DNA of 64,000 nucleotides from the NCBI GenBank assembly GCA_016714495.1, contig JADKDU010000003.1, forward strand, positions 310,001 to 374,000. The letters are read 5' to 3'. The stretch comes from Hyphomonadaceae bacterium. Lineage in GTDB: Bacteria > Pseudomonadota > Alphaproteobacteria > Caulobacterales > Hyphomonadaceae. Every line of letters begins with the position of its first letter. Positions within the stretch are counted from its first letter, which is position 1. The position numbers and the translations under genes are program-made. This document shows, piece by piece, positions 1 through 8,515 of the stretch. The notes beneath the pieces were generated by a model that saw nothing but the letters and a program-made list of their open reading frames with translations, was not told the DNA's origin and ran no database searches.

Positions 1-465
1 TTGGCGGTTATCGCGGTTACGTGCGGAAAAGGGTTTTATATCAGGGCTCTCGTACGTGACCTTGCGGTTGCCCTAGGGGCCGAAGGGCATGTGGCGGCGC
101 TGCGTCGGACACGTGTCGGAGCATTTTCCGTTGACGGGGCAATTGAGCTTTCAATCCTGCAGCAAATGAGCGATAAGGCCGCGCTGGACGACAAGCTTGT
201 TCCCCTCGAGACCGCGCTGGACGACATCCCGGCGCTGGCCATCACCAGGGAAGAGGCGTCCAGGCTCAGGCAGGGCCGAGAGATCGTACTTCTGCCCCAT
301 CAGGTCGAGGCGTTTCGGGAGATGCGCCGTCCTCGTCAAGTGAACGGGGAGGATGCTTCCCGCATTTGTCTGGCCACTGAAAAGGTGGGCGAAGGACAAT
401 TCGGTGTTGCCCTGGGTGAAGTCCGGGCCGGCAGATTCATGCCGGTTCGCGTGTTCAACCAATAG
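1..465 (+). CDS. truB: tRNA pseudouridine-55 synthase TruB, C-terminal part
   Basis: Partial gene: the 5' end lies beyond the left edge, and the first codon (TTG) is an internal leucine rather than a start. About 154 residues remain. The conserved TruB stretch CGKGFYIRALVRDLA is at visible residues 8-22, followed by the GH-x-AALRRTRVG block and a C-terminal PUA-like tail. The catalytic Asp region would be off the edge. The family converts U55 in the T-loop of tRNAs to pseudouridine. The stop is 29 nt upstream of rpsO, the usual truB-rpsO-pnp order, so the three probably share transcripts. Confidence 0.93.
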   Translation: MAVIAVTCGKGFYIRALVRDLAVALGAEGHVAALRRTRVGAFSVDGAIELSILQQMSDKAALDDKLVPLETALDDIPALAITREEASRLRQGREIVLLPHQVEAFREMRRPRQVNGEDASRICLATEKVGEGQFGVALGEVRAGRFMPVRVFNQ

Positions 466-494
466 ACTGGCCACACGGCCCAAGGAGAAACCCG

Positions 495-764
495 ATGTCG
501 ATCACGCCGGAGGCAAAAGCCTCCCTGATCAAGCAATTCGCCCGCACCGAAGGTGACACGGGCAGCCCCGAAGTGCAGGTCGCGATCCTTACGCATCGCA
601 TCAACTACCTGACCGACCACTTCAAGGAGCACAAGAAAGACAACCATTCGCGCCGCGGCCTTCTGAAGATGGTCTCGCAGCGTCGCCGACTGCTCGACTA
701 TCTGAAGTCGAGAGACGAGGCTCGTTATCAGACGATCCTCAAAGAGCTGGAACTCAGGCGCTAG
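495..764 (+). CDS. rpsO: 30S ribosomal protein S15
   Basis: 89 residues, the same length as E. coli S15. The family signature runs through GDTGSPEVQVA, LT-HRINYLTDHFKEH and the SRRGLLKMVSQRRRLLDYL block. A strong Shine-Dalgarno AAGGAG ends 7 nt before the ATG. S15 is a primary binder of 16S rRNA in the small-subunit platform and in other bacteria regulates its own mRNA; whether the short leader here does so cannot be told. It lies between truB and pnp, with a hairpin terminator directly after it. Confidence 0.97.
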   Translation: MSITPEAKASLIKQFARTEGDTGSPEVQVAILTHRINYLTDHFKEHKKDNHSRRGLLKMVSQRRRLLDYLKSRDEARYQTILKELELRR

Positions 765-780
765 GCCGGGTTCCTCCCCA

Positions 781-811
781 CCCGCCGGCCCACCGGGGTC
801 CGGCGGGTTTT
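781..811 (+). terminator. Rho-independent terminator/attenuator between rpsO and pnp
   Basis: Perfect 8-bp inverted repeat CCCGCCGG / CCGGCGGG (781-788 and 800-807) with an 11-nt loop, followed by TTTT. It starts 16 nt after the rpsO stop and ends 24 nt before the preferred pnp start. It may reduce readthrough into pnp or act as a processing site. Confidence 0.75.
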
Positions 812-835
812 CGTATGCAGAAAGAGAAAAATACG

Positions 836-3091
836 ATGTTTGACATTCAACGCGTCACGATCGACTGGGCGGGCCGTCCGCTCACGCTGGAAACTGGCCG
901 CATCGCGCGGCAGGCCGATGGCGCGGTTCTGGCGACCTATGGCGAGACGAGCGTGCTCGCCGCTGTCGTCTATGCGCGCAAGGCGAAGGAAGGCCAGGAC
1001 TTCTTCCCCCTGACCGTGAACTATCTCGAGCGTTATTACGCGGCTGGCCGCGTGCCGGGCGGATACTTCAAGCGCGAAGGCCGTCCCACCGAAAAAGAGA
1101 CGCTGACCTCGCGCCTCATCGACCGTCCGATCCGTCCGCTGTTCGCAGACGGCTTCAAAAACGAAGTGCAGGTCACCGTGACCGTGCTGTCGTATGACCA
1201 GGAAAACGATCCGGATATCGTCGGCATGGTTGCAGCTTCCGCAGCGCTCGTGATTTCCGGCGCGCCGTTCGCTGGCCCTATCGCGGCTGCCCGCGTCGGC
1301 TACAAGGATGGCGCGTACATCATCAATCCGACGCAAGAGCAGATGGAAGGCTTCGAGCTCGACCTCGTCGTCGCCGGCACGACCGAAGGCGTGATGATGG
1401 TTGAATCGGAGGCGAAGGAGCTTTCGGAAGACGTGATGCTTGGCGCGGTGAAAGCCGGCCATGAGTCGTTCCAGAAAGTGATCGCCGCGATCATCTCGCT
1501 GGCCGAGAAAGCCGCGAAGGAGCCGTTCGCGTTCGAGAGCCCGGATCACTCCGCGCTGCTCAAATCGATCCAGGACATTGCCGGCGCGGACCTCTCCGCC
1601 GCCTACAAGATCAAGGACAAGGGCGAGCGCCACGACGCCGTGAACGCTGCGCGCGAGAAGGCCAAGGCCGCTCTCGTGAAGTCCGAAACGAACCCGACGG
1701 GCGCTGATCCGCTGGTGTTCAAGGAGCAGTTCAAGGAAGCCGAAGCGAAGGTCGTTCGCGGTGACATTATCCGCACTGGCTCGCGCATCGACGGCCGCAA
1801 GACCGATCAGGTCCGCGCCATCGTCTCGCAGGTCGGCGTCCTGCCGCGCACGCACGGCTCGTCGCTGTTCACGCGCGGCGAAACGCAGGCGCTGTGCGTC
1901 GCGACGCTCGGCACCGCCGAAGACGAGCAGTACATCGATGGCCTCGAGGGAACGAAGAAGGAGAAGTTCCTTCTTCACTACAACTTCCCTCCCTACTCCG
2001 TCGGCGAGACCGGTCGTGGGGGCTCTCCGGGCCGCCGTGAAATCGGCCACGGCAAGCTGGCCTGGCGCGCGGTGAAGGCCGTCCTGCCGAAGGGCGAGGA
2101 CTTCCCCTACACGCTGCGCATCGTCTCCGAGATCATGGAATCGAACGGCTCGTCCTCGATGGCGACCGTCTGCGGCTCCTCGCTCGCGATGATGGACGCT
2201 GGCGTGCCGATCACCCGTCCGGTCTCGGGCATCGCCATGGGCCTGATCAAGGAGCCGAACGGCATTGCCATTCTCTCCGACATCCTGGGTGATGAGGATC
2301 ACCTCGGCGACATGGACTTCAAGGTCGCGGGCACCGAAGTGGGCGTCACCTCACTGCAGATGGACCTGAAGATCGATAGCGTCACGTTCGACATCATGAA
2401 GACGGCCCTCGCTCAGGCGAATGGCGGCCGCCTGCACATCCTCGCCGAGATGAACAAGGCGATGGACGGCGCCCGCACAGAAGTCTCCGAGAACGCTCCG
2501 AAGATGATCTCGATGAAGATCCCGGTCGACAAGATCCGTGACGTGATCGGCACGGGCGGCAAGGTCATCCGCGAGATCGTCGAAAAGACGGGCGCGAAGA
2601 TCAATGTCGAGGACGACGGCACGGTGAAGATCGCGGCTGTCGAGAAAGAAAGCCTCGAGATGGCCCAGAAGTGGATCCACAGCCTGACGGCTGAGCCGGA
2701 AATCGGCGCGATCTACGAAGGCAAGGTCGTGAAGGTTATGGAGTTCGGCGCATTCGTGAACTTCTTCGGCGCTAAGGACGGCCTCGTGCACGTCTCGCAA
2801 CTCGCCGCAGAGCGTGTGAACTCGCCGTCGGACGTCGTCAAAGAGGGCGACACTGTGAAGGTGAAGCTGCTCGGCTTCGACGATCGCGGCAAGGTTCGCC
2901 TGTCGATGAAGGCCGTGAACCAGGAAACTGGCGAAGCGATAGAAGGTGTGACGGACGACGGCCCGACGGGCGATCGTCCGCCGCGCCGTGAAGGTGACCG
3001 CGGCGGCCGTGGCGGCGACCGTGGTGGTCGCGGCCGTGGCCCGCGCCGCGAAGGCGGCGGCGGCGACCGCGCCAAGGAAGGCGCGGAATAA
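836..3091 (+). CDS. pnp: Polyribonucleotide nucleotidyltransferase (PNPase)
   Basis: Phosphorolytic 3'-5' exoribonuclease and degradosome component. From ATG 836 the protein is 751 aa. An ATG 21 nt earlier is in frame, but it sits right behind the terminator T-tract; 836 has the purine-rich AAAGAGAAAA in front and gives the family N-terminus MFDIQRV. Domains in order: first RNase PH core, all-helical linker, second RNase PH core, KH domain near 558-618 (VIGTGGKVIREI), S1 domain near 624-692 (GAFVNFFGAKDGLVHVSQL). The tail from about 715 is rich in RGG and Arg/Gly repeats. A strong terminator follows. Confidence 0.97.
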   Translation: MFDIQRVTIDWAGRPLTLETGRIARQADGAVLATYGETSVLAAVVYARKAKEGQDFFPLTVNYLERYYAAGRVPGGYFKREGRPTEKETLTSRLIDRPIRPLFADGFKNEVQVTVTVLSYDQENDPDIVGMVAASAALVISGAPFAGPIAAARVGYKDGAYIINPTQEQMEGFELDLVVAGTTEGVMMVESEAKELSEDVMLGAVKAGHESFQKVIAAIISLAEKAAKEPFAFESPDHSALLKSIQDIAGADLSAAYKIKDKGERHDAVNAAREKAKAALVKSETNPTGADPLVFKEQFKEAEAKVVRGDIIRTGSRIDGRKTDQVRAIVSQVGVLPRTHGSSLFTRGETQALCVATLGTAEDEQYIDGLEGTKKEKFLLHYNFPPYSVGETGRGGSPGRREIGHGKLAWRAVKAVLPKGEDFPYTLRIVSEIMESNGSSSMATVCGSSLAMMDAGVPITRPVSGIAMGLIKEPNGIAILSDILGDEDHLGDMDFKVAGTEVGVTSLQMDLKIDSVTFDIMKTALAQANGGRLHILAEMNKAMDGARTEVSENAPKMISMKIPVDKIRDVIGTGGKVIREIVEKTGAKINVEDDGTVKIAAVEKESLEMAQKWIHSLTAEPEIGAIYEGKVVKVMEFGAFVNFFGAKDGLVHVSQLAAERVNSPSDVVKEGDTVKVKLLGFDDRGKVRLSMKAVNQETGEAIEGVTDDGPTGDRPPRREGDRGGRGGDRGGRGRGPRREGGGGDRAKEGAE

Positions 3092-3118
3092 CGCGCCCTT
3101 CCTGACCTGAAAATCGAA

Positions 3119-3155
3119 ACGGCCGCCGGAGCATTCCGGCGGCCGTCTTGCTTTT
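3119..3155 (+). terminator. Rho-independent terminator after pnp
   Basis: Perfect 11-bp stem ACGGCCGCCGG / CCGGCGGCCGT (3119-3129, 3136-3146) with a 6-nt loop, then CTTGCTTTT. It lies between pnp and the convergent histidine kinase gene, so it ends the truB-rpsO-pnp unit. Confidence 0.88.
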
Positions 3156-3178
3156 GCGACGTGAGCGGTCCGAAGCGT

Positions 3179-4729
3179 TTAAGCGCCCACTGGAAACCGC
3201 AGTTCGAACTTGACGCCATTCTCGCGGGTGGCGGTGGATTTGCCCTCGAGCTGTTGGGAGAGGCCGCCAATGAGGCGGGTGCCAAGGCCCATTCCGCCCG
3301 AGGGGGTTTCGGACATGCCGACACCGGTGTCGATGATGGTGAGGACCGCTTCATTGCCTTCCAGCGGCCGTTCCAGCGTGACGGAAACACGCCCCGCCCG
3401 GCCATTCGGGAAGCCGTGCTTGAAGGCGTTGGCGACAACCTCGTTGACGATGAGACCGAGCGGAAGCGCCTGGTCGGGCGAGAGACGGAGCGGGACGAGG
3501 CGCCATTCGAGATCAACGCCGGGCGGCGCTGAATCGCGCAGGCCAGCGAGCAGCTTCGCGAGATAGGCTTCGGCGTCGAGCGCGCCGAACTGGTCGCTTT
3601 CATAGATGTGCTGGTGCACAGCCGACATGGCGGCGATGCGGCGGATGAGATCCTCCTTCATCTGAGCCGGGGCCTGCTGAAGCTTAACGAGGGCCGCAAC
3701 CTGCTGGAGGTTGTTCTTCACGCGGTGGTGAATTTCCTGGAACAGGACGCGATTTTGCGCGAGGGCTTCCTGAAGTTCGGCGCGCGAACGTTCGTGACGC
3801 ATCAGCAGCATGATGGCCCAGCCGCACAGGGCCACCATCACGATGAAGACCGGCGCCGCGACCAGCGCCGTGGAGGCGGTGCGGGTCCAGAAGCGTTCGG
3901 TCGCGTCGGCATGCGAGCGGCTGGCGATAACGATGAGGCCGAGATCTTTCAACGACTGGTAGCCGACGGTGCGCGGGATGCTATCGACCGGCGAAGCGGG
4001 CGAGATGTAGACGCCGTCAGGCGCGTTCGGCAGGTGAACCGTGAAGAGATCGTGGCTGGACAGATTTATGCCTTCTGCAGGAACCGGATAGCGCGTGACC
4101 ACCCAGCCATCGTCGCGGACGACGCTGACCGTGGATTCGACGCCCAGCGCCACTTCGGCCCAGACTTCGGACAGAGTGTCGGCCGGAAGAAGCGCCGATA
4201 CGAGGCCGGCGAACTGCCCGTCGCGCTCAAGCCGCCGGGCGATACCGAAGAAGCGCAGCGCGCCCGCCTCACCGAGGAGCGGGGTGATGGTCCACGGATC
4301 ACCGTCCCTCAGCGCGATGAAGGCCGCGTTGGTGGCGACGTTAGCGCCGCGCTGGCCATTGCGCATGATTGTCGCGCCGGCCGCATCGTAGATTAAGGTG
4401 ATGCCCTCGCCCGGGCCGGAGGGCTTTGGTTCGAAGGCGAGGGGATCGGGGCCAAGCGCCTCGTCCACGCGACGCAGACGATCGAGCGTGCTTTCGACGA
4501 GATTGCGGACGTTGGCCCCTACAATGCGGGTGGCGGCGGCAACGCGGTCTTCGGACGCGCGGGCTTCGTCACGTTCGCTAAGCCAGATCAGGGCGGCGGC
4601 GAACAACGGCACGAGAATCGGGATGAGCAGAAGCAGGCTGACTGCCGCCCGAATGCCACCAGGCCGTGTCTTGTGCAGCTGCAAAGCAGTGGTCACCAGA
4701 ACTCCCCGGGGCGGCGCGTGTCGGCGCAT
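3179..4729 (-). CDS. Membrane sensor histidine kinase, HisKA_2 type
   Basis: 516 aa. One transmembrane helix at about 29-50, an extracytoplasmic region of about 230 residues resembling a Cache-type sensor, a second helix at about 284-310, then a HisKA_2 dimerisation/phosphoacceptor box EIHHRVKNNLQQV (332-344; His334 or His335 is the acceptor). The ATPase domain shows an N box (NEVVANAFKHGFP, 428-440) and G boxes (DTGVGMS, GGMGLGT). In alphaproteobacteria HisKA_2/HWE kinases often feed response regulators of the PhyR type or single-domain receivers. No response regulator is encoded nearby, so it is an orphan and its signal is unknown. Divergent from the CxxC protein gene. Confidence 0.88.
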   Translation of the reverse strand: MRRHAPPRGVLVTTALQLHKTRPGGIRAAVSLLLLIPILVPLFAAALIWLSERDEARASEDRVAAATRIVGANVRNLVESTLDRLRRVDEALGPDPLAFEPKPSGPGEGITLIYDAAGATIMRNGQRGANVATNAAFIALRDGDPWTITPLLGEAGALRFFGIARRLERDGQFAGLVSALLPADTLSEVWAEVALGVESTVSVVRDDGWVVTRYPVPAEGINLSSHDLFTVHLPNAPDGVYISPASPVDSIPRTVGYQSLKDLGLIVIASRSHADATERFWTRTASTALVAAPVFIVMVALCGWAIMLLMRHERSRAELQEALAQNRVLFQEIHHRVKNNLQQVAALVKLQQAPAQMKEDLIRRIAAMSAVHQHIYESDQFGALDAEAYLAKLLAGLRDSAPPGVDLEWRLVPLRLSPDQALPLGLIVNEVVANAFKHGFPNGRAGRVSVTLERPLEGNEAVLTIIDTGVGMSETPSGGMGLGTRLIGGLSQQLEGKSTATRENGVKFELRFPVGA

Positions 4730-4781
4730 GCGTCCCTGCTACAATCTAGGTCCGTGGCGGGAACGGCAAGGCGACGTTACT

Positions 4782-4793
4782 GCGCGATCGCGC
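4782..4793. promoter_or_regulatory. 12-bp perfect palindrome between divergent genes
   Basis: GCGCGATCGCGC lies in the 86-nt gap between the histidine kinase start and the CxxC-protein start. A candidate binding site; G/C-rich palindromes also arise by chance in such genomes. Confidence 0.3.
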
Positions 4794-4815
4794 GAAACGC
4801 AGGGTTAATACCACC

Positions 4816-6603
4816 TTGCATGTGGCGAGCGCGAACGTGCTTGACCGAAAAGGCCCGAATGCTACCCCGGTCTGGCGGGTGGACGTGTCGAGGACAGGCG
4901 TGACAACAGACTCCGGCAGTGACGCAGGATTCACGACAGACCCCGGCATCCGGCTGCTGACGAAGATCGGCGATTTCGTCGAGCCGCTAACCCGATTCGA
5001 TCGGGGCCACCTCACGCTTGAAAGCAGCCAGCATGAGAGCGTCGACGTCATCGCGCGGCAGGTTTTCCGCGTGGCGTTCGAGACGGTGCGCAGCGAGGGC
5101 AATGGCGGGCTGCCGGAAGGCGTGGTTCAAGCGGCGAATGTAGCAGCTATGGCGCGCGCCAGCGAGGCGCAGCTGGCAGCTTCGCGCGCGGCGGTGCGCA
5201 CGCGGCTATCGGCCTGGGCGGCAGAGCATGGCGAGACGCCGACGGCGAAGCCTGCGGTCAGCGACTGTTTCACGACGCTCGCGCCGATAGGGCATGTGGC
5301 GACGTGCGAGCCCTGCCAAGGCGCGGGCAAGATCCCGTGTTCGCTATGCCAAGCGGCGGGCACGCTGACCTGCGAGGCGTGCGAGGGACGCGGCGGCAAT
5401 CCGTGCACGGCGTGCAATGCGACGGGCGAGGTGACGTGCAAGACCTGCAAAGGGATGCGCACAGTCGTGACGCACAAGGAACGCAAGGTCTACGACGAGG
5501 AAACCAATTCGCATCGCGTCGAGCATGTGCAGGAGACCGTGACGTGCGAGACTTGCAACGGGGCGGGCCTCACCAAGTGCGGCAAGTGCAACGGGCGAAC
5601 GACCATCACCTGCGCGTCGTGTCATGGGCAGAAGACCATTCCGTGCACGCAGTGCCAGGGTTCAGGATACCTGCGCTGCGAGACGTGCGGGGGCGAAGGG
5701 CGGCGCCATTTCGTGACGCGGATCGAATGCGCCATACGCGAGACATTCGAGACAACGGCGCGAGCGAGCGATCCCGAAACGGCGGCGGTGCTGAAGAGGC
5801 TGAACAGTATCGACAAGGTGCTGGGACTGGCGGGGTCTTACCGGGTTGTGGCGGAGACGAGCGCGGATACGCTGAGCCGGGACACGAGGGCGGTGACGCC
5901 GGTGACGACCGTGACGGTGGTGGCGGGCGGCGCACGTGCGCAGGTGCAGGCCTACGGACCGCAGCAGGACGTTCTGGACTATCGCAACATCGCCGGGATG
6001 CTGCTGTCGGACGATCTTCGCGTGCTGGAAGACAGGCTTCAGACGACGCGCCTTCTGCCGCCGCGCGTGGATGCGGGGCTGCATGAGTCGCTGGCGACCG
6101 TACTGGCCTCGGAAGCCAATGTCGCGATCGTCGAGAACGCTGCGAAGAAGGATCAGAGCGGCATTGTGGGCCTGTTCAAGGGCGTCGTGACGGCGGACTA
6201 TATCGCGCGCGCCGGCGCGGCGATGAAGAAGGCGATGACGCGCAGCTACGCGACTTCGATGGCGAGAGGTCCTGTGGCGGTTCTGGCGATTCCGCTGATC
6301 CACATGCCGATCGACCTTATCGTGCGCGGGACCGGCCAGGGCGGGCGGTTGATGGCGTTGCTGGGCGTGATGTTGATGACGTTCTTTGCAGCGCTCGCGG
6401 CGCATTACTGGGTGGTGCACAAGCTTCAGGAGACGCTGGCTCCCGGCGGCGCGCCGAAGATTCCGCGCATCGTCGACAAGCTGAATCTGACATTGCAATG
6501 GCTGGCCGCGGCGGCAGGCGTTGCAGCTGTCCTGACGCTGGCGGCAGCGAGCCTGACCGGCCTGCTGTTCCCGATGGCGCCGGCGGTGGTTTCTGTGCCG
6601 TAG
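4816..6603 (+). CDS. Large protein with ten CxxC zinc-ribbon motifs and C-terminal membrane helices
   Basis: 595 aa from TTG 4816 (GTG at 4822 is an alternative). Residues 164-295 hold ten CxxC motifs in two blocks of five with an 11-residue period. The C-x-x-C-x-G-x-G flavour resembles the DnaJ cysteine-rich domain, but there is no J domain. The blocks are separated by about 28 charged residues. DnaJ has four such motifs binding two zincs, so five zinc sites are possible here. The N-terminal 150 residues have no signal peptide. Residues 485-505, 510-535 and 560-590 are hydrophobic. Function unknown; a membrane-tethered chaperone-like or redox/zinc protein is only a guess. The neighbouring kinase gene is divergent. 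Confidence 0.8.
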   Translation: MHVASANVLDRKGPNATPVWRVDVSRTGVTTDSGSDAGFTTDPGIRLLTKIGDFVEPLTRFDRGHLTLESSQHESVDVIARQVFRVAFETVRSEGNGGLPEGVVQAANVAAMARASEAQLAASRAAVRTRLSAWAAEHGETPTAKPAVSDCFTTLAPIGHVATCEPCQGAGKIPCSLCQAAGTLTCEACEGRGGNPCTACNATGEVTCKTCKGMRTVVTHKERKVYDEETNSHRVEHVQETVTCETCNGAGLTKCGKCNGRTTITCASCHGQKTIPCTQCQGSGYLRCETCGGEGRRHFVTRIECAIRETFETTARASDPETAAVLKRLNSIDKVLGLAGSYRVVAETSADTLSRDTRAVTPVTTVTVVAGGARAQVQAYGPQQDVLDYRNIAGMLLSDDLRVLEDRLQTTRLLPPRVDAGLHESLATVLASEANVAIVENAAKKDQSGIVGLFKGVVTADYIARAGAAMKKAMTRSYATSMARGPVAVLAIPLIHMPIDLIVRGTGQGGRLMALLGVMLMTFFAALAAHYWVVHKLQETLAPGGAPKIPRIVDKLNLTLQWLAAAAGVAAVLTLAAASLTGLLFPMAPAVVSVP

Positions 6604-6609
6604 ATGGTG

Positions 6610-6634
6610 CGGGCGGAGGCGAGGCCCCCGCCCG
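6610..6634. terminator. GC-rich hairpin between convergent genes
   Basis: CGGGCGG / CCGCCCG stem (6610-6616, 6628-6634) just after the CxxC-protein stop and before the convergent small exported ORF. It has no clear T-tract on either side, so it is a weak terminator candidate. Confidence 0.35.
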
Positions 6635-6650
6635 TTACCGGCGATGGTCC

Positions 6651-6824
6651 TCAGCGCGCAGCGCGGCTGCGGGAGGAGTCGACGCCGTGATCTGTGTCCT
6701 GAGCGGCGGCCACCAAAAGCGCCGCTTCGGAGGCGAATGCTGCGCGGGCAGGCGTGAAGGCGATGGCTGCGGTAATCGCGAGGGCGGCGAGCGCAAGGAT
6801 CTTCTGGCTTACCCGAGATGTCAT
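6651..6824 (-). CDS. Small putative exported protein (57 aa)
   Basis: Starts MTSRVSQKILALAALAI and reads as a classic Sec signal peptide: a basic start, a hydrophobic Ala/Leu core at 9-23, and TPARA-A as a signal peptidase I site near 28. The mature part is only about 29 residues, ending SRSRAAR. The upstream GGGGCGGG is at best a loose ribosome-binding site. It lies in an otherwise empty gap, on the same strand as the UrcA gene. No family recognised. Confidence 0.5.
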   Translation of the reverse strand: MTSRVSQKILALAALAITAAIAFTPARAAFASEAALLVAAAQDTDHGVDSSRSRAAR

Positions 6825-6997
6825 TGGACCCGCCCCGCGTCTGTTCGTCGTGTCTCTGGCGTGAATCGATGACAGGCGTCTGACAGCCCAGCCTCAGTTC
6901 GATGAAACAAACGCGCCGGCTTTGCAGCGCGGCGATTGCGCGAATTAGAACCCCTCCCGTTGCCGGAAAGGGTTCTGTCTGACGTGTTCGCAGATGA

Positions 6998-7318
6998 TCA
7001 GTCGGCGGCGACAGCCGTCGCGCCCGAATGGATCTGCGTCAGCTGCGGATTGTTGATGCGCTTAACGGCGGCGTCAACCAGCTGGTCGCGGCACTGCTCG
7101 TCGACCAGACGCATTGCGGAAGGAGCGCCAATGCGACAGGCGCGGGCGGCTTCGACACGAAGCTGACGATGCAAACGGGCGGCGCCTTGAGCGCCGTCGA
7201 GTTGAGCCTGGCGGAAGGTGAAATGGAAGGCGAAGGTTTCAGTGGGCGCGGGCGTTTCAGCGAAGACTGGAGCAACGAGTGCGGCTGCAGCCGCAAGGCA
7301 TGCAATCATTCTGGACAT
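6998..7318 (-). CDS. UrcA family protein
   Basis: 106 aa from ATG 7318, preceded by GAGGAAG; longer readings into the upstream region lack coding character. Signal peptide (MSRMIACLAAAAALVAPVFA, cleavage after AFA), then the UrcA pattern: a hydrophobic strand, GAARLHRQLRVEAARACR, and a second cysteine in VDEQCRDQLVDAAVKRIN. The two Cys are probably disulfide-bonded. UrcA proteins are small, uncharacterised and exported, common in Caulobacterales and sphingomonads. Confidence 0.75.
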   Translation of the reverse strand: MSRMIACLAAAAALVAPVFAETPAPTETFAFHFTFRQAQLDGAQGAARLHRQLRVEAARACRIGAPSAMRLVDEQCRDQLVDAAVKRINNPQLTQIHSGATAVAAD

Positions 7319-7440
7319 TGGGGCTTCCTCATGGGGAGCCATGGCTTTTGACCATGGCGGGTCCGGACTCTTTTGGTCCGATACCTCCCACCTGCGACGC
7401 CGGTCCCAAAAATCAATTGGAAAAGTGTCTAACATGACCA

Positions 7441-8508
7441 CTATTCTATATCCGCCGCCCCTTCCGTCGGCATCGCGGATATCCATTGCCTGATCAGGGC
7501 GAGGGCCTTTTCATCGGTCACCGTGCGACCGAGTTCGGGCATTAGGACGCCGGGCTCGGTTGATTCGATTCGGTGGACGAGAATCGACTGATCCGGGTGA
7601 CCTGGCTCGATGACGAAGAGATCGTCGCCCGACCCCCTGCCCGCCGCAGTGGGACGTTTATGGATGCCCCAGCCGGTGGGGTCAGTTTCATTCCAGGCGA
7701 GGAAGAGCCCTGAGTTTGACGCGCCGCCAGCGGCCTTGTGGCAATGGGCGCAATTGATGTCGAGCCAGGCGCGGGCGCGCTCTTCGAGCGGCGCGTCGCC
7801 ATAGACGGCAGGCGCCGCGGGGGCGTCGGCTGGCGCGCCAGTGAGCAGGCCACGCTCTATCCAGTCGGCGAGCTGGTTCACGCCGGCAGGGCCGACATGA
7901 TTGAGATTGCGCGCGCTGGGGCCGATGGGGACGAAATCGTCGCCCGTGGAATGGCATTCCTTGCACTGGTTACGGTTCGGCACCGCATAATCGATGGTAA
8001 GCGGCTTGCCTTCAGGCGAGATGGTCTCGATCGGCTGACGGCCGCCGACGGGGGAATAGGCCGCTTCGGTCTGCTCCTTGTTCCAGATGTAGGGATAGGC
8101 GACCCAGCCTTCCGGTTTGTGGATCAGCACGCGCGTTTCGATGTAGCGCTCGTTGAGTGCGGGGTCGCGCATGTCGGGCGCGAAGGCGAACGTCTTGATG
8201 AGAGCGGAGCCGACGGGGAAGTCGAACACCGTATCCGGGTTGTAAGTCGCGCTCTGGCCTTTAGGGACATAGACGAGACGATGCTTGGCTGCGTAGTCCG
8301 AGAACAGCGCATTGACGAGATCGTAGGGCCGCACGCCTTCGGACGGCGCGGCGCCGGCGTTCGCGCTGGCGAAGAAGCCATAGTCGGAGAGCTTTGGCGC
8401 AGGATCGGCGGCAAGAATAACGCTGGCGCGCGGGCCTGGTTCTGGCGAACACGCAGCAACTGCGAGCGCCAGCAAGCCCCCCGCAAGACAGAAGGAGACA
8501 GCTTTCAC
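7441..8508 (-). CDS. Diheme c-type cytochrome lipoprotein, HNE_0200/SO2930 family
   Basis: 355 aa. Lipobox ending at Cys20 (LAVAAC), so probably a membrane-anchored periplasmic lipoprotein. Two CxxCH haem-binding motifs: CKECH at 182-186 and CAHCH at 253-257. The body, including YPYIWN and NRNQCKECHS, matches the family of uncharacterised diheme proteins that accompany a parallel beta-helix protein. That partner is directly upstream, 7 nt away, so the two form an operon. The electron partner and substrate are unknown. Confidence 0.85.
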   Translation of the reverse strand: MKAVSFCLAGGLLALAVAACSPEPGPRASVILAADPAPKLSDYGFFASANAGAAPSEGVRPYDLVNALFSDYAAKHRLVYVPKGQSATYNPDTVFDFPVGSALIKTFAFAPDMRDPALNERYIETRVLIHKPEGWVAYPYIWNKEQTEAAYSPVGGRQPIETISPEGKPLTIDYAVPNRNQCKECHSTGDDFVPIGPSARNLNHVGPAGVNQLADWIERGLLTGAPADAPAAPAVYGDAPLEERARAWLDINCAHCHKAAGGASNSGLFLAWNETDPTGWGIHKRPTAAGRGSGDDLFVIEPGHPDQSILVHRIESTEPGVLMPELGRTVTDEKALALIRQWISAMPTEGAADIE

Positions 8509-8515
8509 GTTCAGA

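Noticed and set aside
761..2302. Long open frame antisense to pnp (513 codons)
   Set aside because: Arg/Ala/His-rich and without motifs; it mirrors pnp codon bias. pnp is clearly the real gene.
5662..6498. Long antisense frame in the CxxC protein gene
   Set aside because: Composition is Arg/His-rich with no domain, and the plus-strand protein has strong regular motifs.
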